From assembly GCA_029582165.1 (NCBI GenBank), contig CM055882.1:23097367-23161366 (forward strand): 64,000 bases of DNA. Direction: 5' to 3'. The translations under genes and the position numbers were made by a program. This document shows, piece by piece, positions 9,739 to 20,616 of the stretch; position 1 is the stretch's first letter; the number at the start of each line of letters is the position of its first letter. The notes beneath the pieces are model-generated. The model did no database searches, was not told the DNA's origin, and saw nothing but the letters and a program-made list of their open reading frames with translations. This DNA is from Portulaca oleracea (lineage: Eukaryota > Streptophyta > Magnoliopsida > Caryophyllales > Portulacaceae).

Positions 9739-11882
9739 CAACATGTCCAATTAACTTTTCAATGCAACCCCTTGAATAAGAGGTCGCATTTCGGCAGCTA
9801 TTAGTCGGGGCAGAAGGTCACCGCCACCAAACACCCCTGGACCTGTCTCATGTAACATCCTCTTCTCAACTTTGTCATGAGTCCATGCATACATTGTTGG
9901 CCCTTCTCTGATTGCTGGGCATTCCTCACGTACCATACTTCAAAGTATAACATCTAACACAACAAGGGAGATGATATAAGTGTACTCGTTCAAAATATCA
10001 CAAAAAAGAGGCATTTTGTTGTCAAACTTACCAAGAGGGTTACGATGGGTCCCGTGAATGAACTAATTGGGTTTGATTGCTTAGCCTTAACAGCTGTTTT
10101 CAGCTCGTTTAAAATATACTTGCACCATATTAGGTTCGGTATGTTATCAACATCAACAACATAAGGTAAGAAATCAGCAGTGCAATACCGTTGTGTGTTT
10201 CGGTGTATGAACGAAGCAACCATGAATATTACAAAGTTTCTCTTGAACTTCTTGCTGTCTGGCCGCAATGACACAATATGAGTTGGCATCTTCGCAACAT
10301 TAAGAGTGCCGCTTTTGATGTTGTACTCGCCACGCCACTTTGCAAGTAATGTGCCCACTTCCTTTTCATCAGGAAGAACAGCTCCATCTCCATCAATTGG
10401 GATCGTTCCACGGGGTAGCCCCATAGTCAAAAAAATTTCCTCCTTAGTTACTTCAATGTATCTACCATCACCTAATTGAAGTTTCATGCTCTCAGTATCA
10501 AATTGTTCAACAAGCTACTTACACAAATCCCCAGGAAGCAACTTCATCCGCAGGTTCAAGAACCCACCAAACCCCAAATCCTTTATGACGGACACGTGCT
10601 CGGGGCCAATGTGATCGAGAAGGTATATCAATGGCTTTGGTGTCATCCTCGTGGGGAACACACGGTCAACACCCTGTTCAGCTTGTTCATCGTGGTCATG
10701 ATCAGTTTTGGCCTATACCATAAACAAATATTACACATACGTGTTAGAAAAATATATTATTATTAGTTATCCTCATAGATATTGCACATAACAAAAGTAC
10801 AAACTGTCAGTCTATACGTAATTATGGTCCAATACCCGTCATGGTAGACAAAGATGTACATAGTACCAAATATATATATTCATGAAGTCGAACTTGATCA
10901 CATTATGATTGATGTGGTTAATACGCACAATACATGTAGAATTAATATGAAATAGGAAATATAACGTGAGACAAACCTTTTTGGATGTTTCATCCAATGA
11001 CTCCGTAACTCCTGTTCCCCTCTTTCTTGTCCCTACCATTGGCTTCGTTACAACTTCAACCTTGTCGTTGTCGGCAATATGAATATATCATCTACGTACT
11101 TTCGCCGTAGTGTTGTTCCCTGGCGAATCCTTGATCAATATCGCTTTGCCTTTGTGGCTGCCGATCGCATTAGCTGCCGGAACTGGGACAACTGGTATGA
11201 CTCCACCGATCTTGCTTCGCGTCCTGGTTCCAACACCATGTACAACTCCGGCATTGACCGTGCTTTACTTACTCCCAATTGCAGTCGGCCCAACAGATTG
11301 GCGTGTTGCAATATTATCTGCTGCGGTCGTCTTCTCCACTTCCACACGGACGTCATCTACACGTCGACTAGCATCCGTCTTCTTCCTCTGGTAGCACGCA
11401 ATGCCCGCTGCTGATTTGTCCATAGTTTTTGTATTGCTTTCAATTATGTCGGTCGCGCCAACAACATATGAAGGTGCTATTGCAGCCCCCACAACTAAAC
11501 TTTTGCAAGTCGTTTCACCACCTGGCACTGCCGCATTGGTACTTCGGTCATTGGTAATGCTCGCGTCAGTTTCCCCCACGGTTTTTGGCTTTTCTTTTGT
11601 TTGAGTTTTATCTGATGCGACATCTGCCACTACCACACGGGCATCCCGGGTTCGTCCCCCATCACCACGACGCCTCCGCTGGTATGTTTGTTTAATCAAA
11701 CTACCCTCCAATGTTCGCTCTACCCCAACCATTGACTCAATTTTCGCCTTGCGCATCATTTCATATATGTTTTGTTTGTCATCAGACAAGTCATCCGGGT
11801 TGACAGAACTTGAACCTTTATGTGCAACCATTTTGGACCGTCTCTTTGTCGTGCGAACATCCTTGACATCATCTTCTTTTAC
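9739..11882 (-). pseudogene. Transposon gene of the PMD-like/Ulp1-associated type in element E
   Basis: Three exons can be read on the minus strand with phase-0 GT-AG introns. Exon 11882-10977 encodes a Lys/Arg-rich, low-complexity region. Exon 10712-10032 encodes a conserved block: a DLGFGGFLNLRMKLL word, then MGLPRGTIP, then a YILNELKTAV word that ends in a TGPIVTLL word. Exon 3 begins about 9953 with MLYFE and changes frame near 9,930 into a stretch with GPGVFGGGD, before a stop at about 9,751. Such blocks occur in plant transposon proteins that often end in a Ulp1-type protease domain; that domain is not visible here. Disruptions: TAA at 11262-11264, TGA at 11088-11090, TAG at 10515-10517 (the F copy has Trp there) and the exon 3 frameshift. 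Element D follows directly after. The protein's molecular role is not known to me. Confidence 0.7.
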
Positions 11883-12099
11883 CTGTTCAATGACAAAATA
11901 AAAAATAAAAACAAGTCAGTAATTCACTCAAATTGGGTCGCATATCACATGAATTGTGCATCAAGGCTTACGTATCTATGTCGCGACTATCATTCAGTGA
12001 CCTCAACACACCTACAATCATCTCATTACACAAATCGGCGGTCGAAGGGGGCTGGCTGTTAAAAATAAAGAGAAAAAATAAAACCAAACTTTATTGCCC

Positions 12100-12900
12100 C
12101 TGTGTCCAAACATTCAAATGACCACATATATTTGAATGTGATCACATCATAAAAAGATTATATACCATTCAATCACATTACAAACGATTGTTGACACTTA
12201 ATTAGATGATCACAAACCCATGAGACACAACCACACATGTTAACATGTCTCGGATAAACACTCTAATACATACTTACGCATTGTTACATCACATTAAGCT
12301 ACCCCCACCCAGAAATAATACTTTAAACATACCATGAAAACAATCACTCAATACTAGAAATGACCATACATGTTTCACTATGTTCGAATTATAATGTGAC
12401 AATAAACCCAACAACCACGCTGTACTCTAATGTGGTCACACAAAGAGATGACCCCAATCCATTCAACACACCCACATATCTGATCACAAGTAATTTGGCG
12501 GTGTTGTTCCCCCAAATCGTTATATCACATTAAGGTGTCCCCAACCCCCACTACCTCAATTAAACAGACAATTAAACGACCACAAAGGACTGAAATGGCC
12601 ACGAAATGCTCAAATGTGTTCACAATATAAGATAATGTCATACCATTCAATCATACTATATTCGATTGTGGTCAAGCCACCAAATGACCACAATCCTTTG
12701 CAACACAATCACACTTATGATCACGAGCCGGACAAGCACATGCACATACATTTAGACGACCCCCACCAACAAATCGATATACCACATTAAGCAGTCAAAT
12801 CCCACCTCTAACCAACACCACCCTCGCCCTCAAAAACTTGTCATCAGATGACAAGTGCACTGCTTAGTGTGGCATACACACACATCCAACTAAAAAAATC
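12100..12900. repeat. Dispersed TGTGGTCA/TGACCACA motif array in element E
   Basis: Noncoding DNA upstream of the E gene with many copies of TGTGGTCA, TGACCACA and close variants such as GTGATCACA, TGGCCACG and TGACCATA, on both strands and at irregular spacing of about 20-60 bp. Element F has the same words over a longer region (60,900-63,700), while flanking DNA does not. There is no fixed period and no ORF. The stretch 12,900-13,400 continues without recognisable features up to the element end. Confidence 0.7.
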
Positions 12901-13399
12901 AGCTAAGCAACAAGTACACCTCAAACAAACACACAAAAGATTATGAATTATATATTTGTCTGTGTACTTACTTGGTATGTGAACACTCATCGACCACATT
13001 GCTAACATTTTCGTCCTCTATACTTTTCCCCTGTCACGAATTATAGCAAAAGACAAGAGATTGGACACACATTCATCAAATGTTCGCATGGGAACAGTGA
13101 ATTGCATGAATATTTAACCACAAATATCTTTTTTTCACTTACATTACTCATCTCTGCAGTCGAATTTGAAGTTTGTGAAAACAATCACTGTCGAATTTCG
13201 GCTGCAAGAATTCATGTTCGTGTGCCGGAGAAAGGTTGAAGAAAAGCTTCAAAGTGTAACCTTAAAATTTGCTGGCTAATTTCGGAAACTACACTCAAGT
13301 CCTTTTTCTCTCTCTCCAAATCGTTTGTATATGATGCTCTGCAACAACAATCGAGTGTTTTTTTTGGAAAAAACAGAAAACTGGCGCCTCCAAAATCCC

Positions 13400-13610
13400 G
13401 TTAAATAAGCGTATTTTCCTTTTTTTAAAAAAAAACAATGGCACACGTGTGGTTGGTTTTAAGAATGGAAGAGTGGTTTTAATCTTGAGCCTTCATCTAC
13501 TTCACAGAGTCCTCCGAAAACATTTTTCAAATACAAAAGTTCCATATTTAAACGGCCATGATCTTCCCTTCCTACCTTCCTACCTTAATTCCCTTCCTAC
13601 TGGATCCATT

Positions 13611-13612
<2 letters not shown>
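13400..13612 (-). other. Gene-upstream terminus of element E
   Basis: Read on the minus strand this begins GGAATGGATCCAGTAGGAAG, then repeated AAGGTAGGAAG, then AAAACCACT and a CACACGTGTG-like word (near 13,443). The first 110 bases of F show the same succession, including AACACGTGTGACA near 60,174. The two copies differ by several indels, so the insertions are not recent sister copies. Confidence 0.7.

Positions 13613-13663
<51 letters not shown>
13613..13663. repeat. (TA)n microsatellite at the edge of element E
   Basis: About 50 bp of pure AT dinucleotides immediately outside the E terminus. A reading frame through it gives a Tyr-Ile repeat, which is not a protein. The next 150 bp, up to 13,816, show nothing recognisable. 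Confidence 0.95.
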
Positions 13664-13668
<5 letters not shown>

Positions 13669-13816
13669 AATTCACCCTTTATTTTAGACATACCAATCAA
13701 AGAAAAGAAAATGATATGGCTGCTTGATATTAGGAGATAACTATGGAAACAACATTATTGAATCTGTTCAGATTGCTCTCAAATTTAAAAAGTTTATCTT
13801 TTAGATATTTAAAATT

Positions 13817-14372
13817 GGAAAATTGGAATCTAATAAACCAAATTTTATGTCCATTTTGATCTAACAAACCAAACTTAATTTTTTTTGTTAATGGCAAACT
13901 GTACTTAACATAATATTTCTTAATGAACCTCCAACGATTTCCTGTTACCAGCAAAATGACATGAAGGTTTTTTTTGTTGATGTAGAGTGTTTTATAGGCA
14001 AAAAATAAAAGGAAAATGAAGATAGCTTCATCTTCCTTTTCTCCTTGTCAAGTTTGGTTCTGAGCCTCACATTTTCTTCATCCAGACGCTCAAAGTTCTG
14101 ACTCCCATCCCTCATTCTCTGTAATTCATTTCCCATTCTTGTCTCTTCAGACAACAACTGCTTGAGCCTTTCTTCCAACACATTGTTCATTTCAATTAGG
14201 TTCATTTCAATCAACAAAAAAACCTCCATTTCATTTTCCCAATAATCGGAAATCGGTAGAGGTTCACTAAGAAAATATTATGTTCAGTATAGTTTTCCAT
14301 TAACAAAAATTTAAGTTTGGTTTGTTAGATCAAAATGGACATAAAGTTTGGTTTATTAAATTCCAATTTTCC
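13817..14372. mobile_element. Small MULE with about 130-bp terminal inverted repeats and 9-bp TSD
   Basis: The left end (13817-13945) and the reverse complement of the right end (14243-14372) are about 85-90% alike by eye, beginning GGAAAATTGGAAT(C/T)TAATAA. The flanks are TTTAAAATT on the left (13808-13816) and TTTGAAATT on the right (14373-14381), a 9-bp target duplication with one mismatch, which is the length expected of Mutator-like elements. The 300-bp interior holds a coiled-coil-like ORF on the minus strand. No transposase is present, so it is non-autonomous. Element H at 25503-26048 has the same terminal sequence. Confidence 0.8.
13945..14229 (-). CDS. Coiled-coil-like ORF inside the small MULE (possible captured gene fragment)
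   Basis: 94 codons from an ATG at 14229. The middle part (about residues 8-65) is rich in Glu, Leu, Arg and Lys with Leu/Met/Val at heptad-like spacing, for example the words VLEERLKQLL and LDEENVRLRTKL, as in a coiled coil. The last 25 residues come from the inverted repeat and look random. It may be an exon fragment copied from a host gene, as Pack-MULEs do, but I do not recognise the source. Whether it is expressed is unknown. Length and composition also allow a chance ORF. Confidence 0.4.
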   Translation of the reverse strand: MEVFLLIEMNLIEMNNVLEERLKQLLSEETRMGNELQRMRDGSQNFERLDEENVRLRTKLDKEKRKMKLSSFSFYFLPIKHSTSTKKTFMSFCW

Positions 14373-14476
14373 TTTGAAATTTATTTAATTTTTTATGATT
14401 TCTTCCTTATTAAAAAGATGATATTTTAGGGATTTATAAAATTATTTATTTTTTATGGATTAACAAAAATAATTAC

Positions 14477-15060
14477 AGAATGCATGTCCACAATGTTTTA
14501 TACATGTCCATTATTAGATGTTTTTAAGGATGGTCATAATCAATCTATCATGTACATAGTCCATAAGATAATGTATAAGGTTCATAATATCATCTATTAA
14601 AATGTCCACAATCGCTTTGTTATGTCCACTATATTATTAATTACATGTCAGCACACCATATTAGTCACTCATGTCCACAATTGGTCTTTCATTTCCATCA
14701 AGTTTTTAGTCCACATTGGAGTAATTTGTGTCCTCAGAAACATGTCATATGATTTTAATGTTTACACGAGTTACCTCATGTCAATGGACTTCAATATCAA
14801 CATTATTTGCGTCATGCCCACAAAATTGTACATGAAAAGTGCATCGAATTTTGCTAAAACATTTCATAATCAGTAACTTATGTCTACACATAGTCTTTCA
14901 TCTCCATAGAGATATATGTCCATAATGGAGTAAGTTATATCCACATTTACACATCATGTGATATTTATGTCCATTTAAGCTCATGTTGACAAGCTTCTCT
15001 ATTCACGTTAGTTGAGTCATTTTCACAATGGATTAAGCCTTGTCAACACTAAAGCATCGA
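14477..15060. repeat. Dispersed ATGTCCA motif array
   Basis: Noncoding AT-rich DNA with about 20 copies of ATGTCCA(C/T)AAT and variants (ATGTCAG, AGTCCACA, ATGCCCACA, ATGTCTACA) at irregular spacing of 20-50 bp, mostly in one orientation. No ORF with a recognisable domain and no clear element ends. It resembles in style, but not in sequence, the TGTGGTCA array of E and F. The remainder up to the LINE target site (15,061-15,269) has nothing I can name. Confidence 0.5.
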
Positions 15061-15306
15061 CATTCCCAAATTGCAACAATCTAATTGAAAACAAGAGAGA
15101 AGAATATGTGTAATTCAGAACTAGAGAGAAATTTATATCAAGATAGCAAGTAGTTAAGAACAATGAAATTTATGATTGCCAAGAAAGCCAAAAATAGACA
15201 ATTAAAATTTGGGAGAAGTTAGAGAATTAGGGTTTAAGAAATAGGATTCAAGTTAAAGAAAGCAAATTTAACAAAGTAAAATATAACTACTGGGCATGGT
15301 TTTCTT

Positions 15307-16971
15307 ATGGAGAGAGAAAGTAGAGAGAGAGAGAGTGAGGGGGGGCTGGGCTTCCAGGTGTGTCACGCCATTTTCGTGGGAAACCTTCCAACAAATTTTG
15401 ACAAGTATGGATTAAGAGGAATTTTCACAAAGATTCGGAGGGTGAGGGATACTTATATACCATGGAGGAGGGACCAACAATATAGATATGGTTTTGTCTA
15501 TTTCTGGAGGGAGGATTTAGTGGAGACAAGTATTAGGATGCTCAATCAAAAGATAATACGAGGAAGTAGGATCACTGTGAGCAGAGCAAGGAGGAAAGCT
15601 GGCACAAATGGGAGGAGGACACAAAAAGTATGGATTAGGAAGGAAATGAAGGAATGTAGTGCTCAAACACGAGACATTCAGAGCAGAAGCGTTGGCCGCA
15701 TTACGGGAAGAGTTAATCCGAGCAATCTGGAATGGCTTAGTAGAAGCATAGTATGTGAAGCAAATAGGGAGATCAAAATGGAGGAGATTAGTGGACTCAA
15801 TATGGAGATGATCTCGATCATGAATTGCAGAAAGTTCATTATCACTTTCAGGTCAGAGAAGGAGATTGAAGCTGTGCTAAAGGAACCACAGGATTTACTG
15901 ATGATTTGCACGGAAATACGGAGAGGGAGTGTGTATGAAACAAGCGAACTGAGAAGAGTATGGCTAAGCATCCATGGTGTCCCACCTCATGGGTGGAACC
16001 TTGACAACTTTGAACATATTGTTAAACCATGGGGCTCTTTGGTCCGAACAACTCCATGGACAGAGAATCCAGAATGCTATGAAGCAATGGAGGCCTTAGT
16101 TGTCACAAAAATTATGAGGAGAATTGAAGGAGAACTACTTCTAGACCTAGGGAACGTATCCTTCAGAGTGTTCATCAAAGAGTTAGATAGATCACCCCAC
16201 TTAACCAGTCCTCATTGTCAGGATTGGGATTTTCAGGAGTTGAGTAGGATTCAGGATACCCCTCAGACACCGATGAGTGTCGGGAATCAATCTCAGGGAT
16301 CACAACAGATTGGGTTTGAGGAAGCAGATCAAGAGATGAGCTGTGGAGACCAGTCTAAAGGCAACTATCAACATGAACATCAGAGTGTCCAGACTGAAAA
16401 TCTGAATCAGAGGGACAGCCACCGAGAGGAGATGCCGGAGGAAGATGAAACATCACCAGGTAATGCAACAATTAATTCAAATGGGCTGCTGGACAACCAA
16501 GGAGATACTGGCATTAATACACAGCTTGATTACCAAGAGGAACTCAGAGATATTAATGAGAAGGTGGATCAGTTGGAAAAGATTTTTGTGGAAGAATTGG
16601 GTTCTCAAGAATGGAGAGAAGCCCTTGGGAGAGTCTCGAAAACTAGCATGGCCAATAATGCGCTGGTGGCCGCCCCAACACAGCATAGGGACATGGAGAA
16701 CTCGAGCACCGCAGAGGATGTAGACCAAGTGAACAGTCAGTTAATGAAAACCAAGAGGAGAATGATTTCCAAAGCCAGGAAAGCAATTGCCAAAAAAGCT
16801 GCTGGGCTCCAAGAATCGACAGGAATGGAATTACAAATAAGTCAGAAAAAGGCCTATAAGAAATATCAGAAGGTTCTAAAGAAACAGGGAGTCATAGCAA
16901 TAAAGAAAAGAAGACAAACAAGAAGTCAAGGCCTAGTTACAACAATTGAGAGTCAAGACTCTGACTCTTAA
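15307..16971 (+). CDS. LINE ORF1 protein with RNA recognition motif, uninterrupted
   Basis: 554 codons without a break, starting at the first ATG of the element. Residues about 20-95 form an RRM: RNP2-like IFVGNLP near residue 22 and RNP1-like YRYGFVYF near residue 60. Residues about 140-290 resemble the DUF4283-type region common in plant LINE ORF1 proteins, including the words VWLSIHGVPPHGWN and PWGSLV. The rest is acidic and glutamine-rich, with a basic C-terminus (KKAYKKYQKVLKKQG). I see no CCHC zinc knuckle. ORF1 proteins bind the LINE RNA and form the particle used in retrotransposition. The open frame contrasts with the destroyed ORF2 behind it. Transcription is untested. Confidence 0.85.
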   Translation: MERESRERESEGGLGFQVCHAIFVGNLPTNFDKYGLRGIFTKIRRVRDTYIPWRRDQQYRYGFVYFWREDLVETSIRMLNQKIIRGSRITVSRARRKAGTNGRRTQKVWIRKEMKECSAQTRDIQSRSVGRITGRVNPSNLEWLSRSIVCEANREIKMEEISGLNMEMISIMNCRKFIITFRSEKEIEAVLKEPQDLLMICTEIRRGSVYETSELRRVWLSIHGVPPHGWNLDNFEHIVKPWGSLVRTTPWTENPECYEAMEALVVTKIMRRIEGELLLDLGNVSFRVFIKELDRSPHLTSPHCQDWDFQELSRIQDTPQTPMSVGNQSQGSQQIGFEEADQEMSCGDQSKGNYQHEHQSVQTENLNQRDSHREEMPEEDETSPGNATINSNGLLDNQGDTGINTQLDYQEELRDINEKVDQLEKIFVEELGSQEWREALGRVSKTSMANNALVAAPTQHRDMENSSTAEDVDQVNSQLMKTKRRMISKARKAIAKKAAGLQESTGMELQISQKKAYKKYQKVLKKQGVIAIKKRRQTRSQGLVTTIESQDSDS

Positions 16972-16987
16972 TCACACTACTAAGAGG

Positions 16988-17640
16988 GTATCATCGTGGA
17001 ACATCAGAGGCTGGGGTTCTTTTTTTTTTTAAGAATGAGAAGGCAATGAAGGACCTCATTAAAAAATAATTCCTCAATATATTTGGGGTCAATTGAAACA
17101 AAGCATGTGGTCTATTTGGCTGATGGGAAAGTTTCAACAGTAAAAGGGGTGGAGAATTTCTCTCCTTCGGTGTAGGCATGCAATTGGGGATGGATCCGAT
17201 CAGATTTAGATGAGGTTTTGGGTGTTTTTCTCTGAATGTCAGGGGGCTTTATACAGTTTAGATGGTAGCCATTTTGGTGGATATGTCCTAGAACAATGCT
17301 ACAATGGGAAAGACAGTTGCTACGGAGTTTGAAAGGCAATGGAGCTTCTTGGGTAACGCAGTCAGGGTTCCGTGTGAAAAATTTCAGAAGGACACAGTTG
17401 GGGAAAAGAAGCCTTTTTGTTCTACTGTTCTTTTCATCAAGTTTTTACATCAGCGTCAATTATTGTAATTGGGAATTTTGGGGTTTTTAGATCATCAGGT
17501 GGTGTGGGGACAATTTTGGAATTTTGGGTTTTTTGGATTTGTGGCATCAATTATGTAGTAGGATGTTTTGCTGTAGTTGGTGGTGCCCCTTTTCTGGAAA
17601 AGGATGTATTTCGGACTGTGAAATGCCCTTTGGCATTGGT
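16988..17640 (+). pseudogene. LINE ORF2 remnant (endonuclease start only) and 3' UTR
   Basis: Eighteen bases after the ORF1 stop the frame reads SSWNIRGWG, the conserved first beta strand of the LINE apurinic-like endonuclease, in which the Asn is a catalytic-site residue. It then runs into a T-tract and stops, and no reverse transcriptase motif appears. Later words (about 17,290-17,480) have short open stretches but no recognisable domain. The last about 100 bp before the tail look like a LINE 3' UTR. An internal deletion of most of ORF2 is the simplest reading. Confidence 0.7.
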
Positions 17641-17716
17641 ATAAAGTTTGGCGAAAGGCCTTGAACGATCAAACAAAAAAAAACAAAGTAAAATATATTT
17701 TGGAAATTTTAGCTGT

Positions 17717-19030
17717 TGATAAGTGCTATTTGTATATATGTGAACTTGGATATATTTTTGTGAAAATTTGGGTGATATTTGATGTGTTTGTATTATTTTA
17801 TATCCGAATTTGCCATTTTATGCTTGGTTGGAGTTTCATAGATTTAGTAGAGAATTTGAGAAGAAATGAAAGAAAATCGAGCCAACATGATGCTTAGATA
17901 TCTAAGTGGACCATAAGATGAAAAAAAGAGAAGTTAAATCCTCTCAAGCCCAAAGTGAAGGCCTATATGTTGAAGAGACCCACCTAAGAGTTGCCACGGG
18001 TGTGAATTTGTGCCCCACAAACTGTGGAGGTTGCCAGTGAGTGCAGATTCAAGATATACAATCAACACGGATCATGACATAGCACCACTGGTCGTGGTAG
18101 GGTTGATTAACATGGATCGTGTTGATCCAAAACGGTCAATGGTGAATTGGTGATGGATGACTATTGGAATTTTGTCGTTTCCCGCCCTTTATTGCTATAT
18201 ATTGATTGTATTCGATCGTTCATCCATCCACCCACCTTGCATTCATCATCCACAATCATCTTCATTCATTCTCATTATCATCCATATTCACTCACCTTCA
18301 TTTTAGTGAGAAGAGTTGAGAGAACATTAAAGATTTGAAGAGCTATTCAAGCACAGTTTTGAATTGGAGCAAAAGTTTTTACATCGTTGATTCTCAAGCA
18401 CAGTATAGAATTTTATATGCTTTGTAGTTAAAGCTTGAATTGTGAGAAAGTTTCTTTTAGTTAAGGAGATGAACCCGTTTATTTGATTTATATGAATTAG
18501 CTTTGTTGGATTGAATCTAGTTTGAATGGATTTTAGTTAACCTATGAATTTGTTTGCCATTATTCTTGTTTGGCCATCAAGAGTATGGAATTAGATTGTT
18601 GAATGAAGAAACGAAAGCAGAAGTTTGATAATCGGAACCCTTAGGTTGAACTAGTTTTAAAATGAACTAGACATAGAAGATTTTGTAACTATATGGTCAT
18701 CTCATAATTTGATGTTTAACTAGGCTAAAATCAAAATAACCATGAAAATAGGTGATTGGTTTCACTAAGCAATCCATTTCATTGCCTAAAGCTCGTTATA
18801 AAATATTTCATGCGATTATCGACTCTAAAATGTACCAAATTAGTGAAGTACAAGTTCAATCCAATTGATTGATTCATTAAGTGACTTATGTTTATCCCCT
18901 GAATGCTTTTATTATATTTATTGATTTTATTCCTTGAAATCGTGAGTGATTTGATAGCTGGACACAGTTGTTAGAAATCCCAAATCAAACTTGACCGGCT
19001 TCGACGCTGCAACTAGGTTCGTATGTCCAT
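17717..19030 (+). other. Possible degraded solo LTR, no confirmed ends
   Basis: The left side starts TGATAAGTGCTATTTG, like the LTR start of element A (TGATAAGTGCGTTATTTG). Downstream come a TATATA-like word near 18,198 and a C/T-rich then AT-rich succession seen in gypsy-type LTRs. I could not find a matching right end or target duplication; the end point is a guess near the word GACGCTGCAACTAGG. It could equally be unrelated intergenic DNA. No gene was seen in 17,698-19,600. Confidence 0.25.
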
Positions 19031-19087
19031 GAATGAGCAGATTTTGCTCAGCTTCCTCATATACACCACATTAGTTGAGTCATTATT

Positions 19088-19159
19088 CGAAAGGATCCAT
19101 TGAATCAAGATAATACTGTGAAATTCTCTCAAATCGAAAGGATCCATTGAATCAAGATA
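19088..19159. repeat. 25-bp direct duplication
   Basis: A 25-base word beginning CGAAAGGATCCATTG occurs at 19088-19112 and again at 19135-19159 with no differences. No function apparent. Confidence 0.85.
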
Positions 19160-19594
19160 GTGTACGCTGATGAATGGGTTTGTTCATTCTTGTAAATTAA
19201 AATTGCAAAGATATAAAAGTGAAATGGCATGGCAAAAATTACAATAATATCTATCATGAAGACTTTCTTTCCAAATGGGGAATGGATGTTTGATATCAAT
19301 GTTTTTCAAGTCAATTTCAAGTCAGCCGATTCATACATGCCTAACTTCGGTCGAAATTGGATTTAGACAGCAAAAAGGGATATACTGTGTCCAAAGTTTT
19401 TATCAAATTGTTCAATATTGTAAAACGGTAATAAGAAATACCTCTTGTGCCGAAGCGGATCGACTTCCCGAGATATCGTTCCACAAATAGAAAAAGTTCT
19501 TCACGTTTGATTCCGTGCAATTGTTCGTGGCTGCCATAACCGGAGTCACCAGAAATTCACACCCCAAACCTTTTAAAGGAAAGAATACAATTTA

Positions 19595-19619
19595 TAGAGA
19601 GAGAGAGAGAGAGAGAGAG
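19595..19619. repeat. (AG)n microsatellite
   Basis: About 25 bp of pure AG repeat in intergenic DNA. Confidence 0.95.
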
Positions 19620-19797
19620 CAGAAAATTGAATGAATATGAATTTTTCCATCAATCTAAAATGTCTCTCATAAAGACATATATATAGGTTGACTTGGTGGT
19701 TATGATAACCACATTTTGGATAAGAATTGTCATTCTTATCCCTTATGTGGCTGTTATCCACTAACAAATATCAAAACTTAAATAAAATCATCTATAA

Positions 19798-20243
19798 CAC
19801 TACTAAAAATATGTTGGAAAACTTAAATAAAATCATCTATTCCAAACTTTTTCAACCAATTTAAAATGGTTGGAAAAATCAACCATTTTAGCAACTATTT
19901 GATATTCCAACTATTTTCCAAAAAAATTTGTGGGGAAAATGGTTAGAAATTCCACCCAATTTTGCTAAAATGGTTGGAAAATTTTCCTACCATCCTTTTT
20001 CCTACTATTTGAAATTGGTTGGAAAAATGGTTAGTTCCAACCATTTTCAAATAGTAGGAAAAGGGGTGGTAGGAAAATTTTCCAACCATTTTAGCAAAAT
20101 TGGTTGAAATTTCCAACCATTTTTCCCACTAAATTTTTTGGAAAATAGTTGGAATATTAAATAGTTGCTAAAATGGTTGGATTTTCCAACCATTTTAAAT
20201 TGGTTGGAAAAAGTGGTTGGTAATACACATATTTTTAGTAGTG
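19798..20243. mobile_element. Foldback CACTA-type MITE with TAA target duplication
   Basis: The ends are CACTACTAAAAATATG and its exact inverse, flanked by TAA on both sides (19795-19797 and 20244-20246), as CACTA elements require. The 446-bp element is almost one continuous inverted repeat: each arm is about 210-220 bp and is built from variants of CCAACCATTTT/AAAATGGTTGG, with the turn near 20,020. It has no transposase and depends on an autonomous CACTA element. A transcript through it would form a long hairpin, a likely source of small RNAs. ORFs inside it are by-products of the repeat. Confidence 0.9.
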
Positions 20244-20616
20244 TAACCATAGACATTTTTTATTTAAAATATAAATTTGAATATTCATATGGGATATTAC
20301 TGATGGCCAAACCTGATATTTCAGTTACATTAACCATTCTTAAATCCCTGGATTTTCATCAAATGGGCAATGAAAACATGGGAAGATCTGTGGTAGTCAA
20401 CCTTTTTCTTTTAAATACCGTAGTTAAATTTGAAATCAACCGTTGATTATAGATAGAACAATCCTAGCCATTTATTCCATTTTTTTAATATTATGTTATT
20501 ATTAATACAATCATTTAGTAAATATTTTTTCCTTACAGATCTTTAAAAATATTTCCAAAACAGAAACATAGATTTTGTAGTGAACTGCGCAAATCGTTAA
20601 TAGCTTATTTGAGAAT

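Larger units (their letters stand above)
9668..13612 (-). mobile_element. Element E: MULE-like element with plant-mobile-domain/Ulp1-type gene, 3' part cut by D
   Basis: The right end at 13612 matches the left end of element F (60056) in inverse orientation: both read GGAATGGATCCAGTAG and then repeated AAGGTAGGAAG. E and F carry the same gene in the same orientation relative to this end, so it is the gene-upstream terminus in both. E contains a disrupted gene (9739-11882) and a motif array (12100-12900). Element D has inserted at 9667/9668, and the rest of E lies beyond the window. A GG-starting terminus and an AT-rich target fit MULEs, but the other end and the target duplication are not visible, so the class is inferred. 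Confidence 0.6.
15286..17681 (+). mobile_element. Internally deleted L1-type LINE (ORF1 kept, ORF2 lost), RRM subclass
   Basis: The element is bounded by a perfect 16-bp target duplication, AACAAAGTAAAATATA, at 15270-15285 and 17682-17697. It ends in an A-rich tail after the words 'taaagtttggcg' and 'cgatcaaac', as many plant LINEs do. It contains an intact ORF1 and then the first residues of an ORF2 endonuclease (SSWNIRGWG at 16991). Only about 650 bp of decayed sequence follow where an ORF2 of over 3 kb would be expected. The 5' UTR before the ORF1 start is only about 20 bp. RRM-bearing ORF1 defines the BNR-type L1 subclade first described from beet. The long, perfect target duplication shows that mobility came from another LINE's ORF2 protein and that insertion was fairly recent. 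Confidence 0.85.

Noticed and set aside
13449..13740. ORF ending in Tyr-Ile repeats
   Set aside because: It reads through the (TA)n microsatellite and the E terminus.
20047..20446. ORFs in and next to the CACTA MITE
   Set aside because: Products of the inverted repeat; both strands give similar words.
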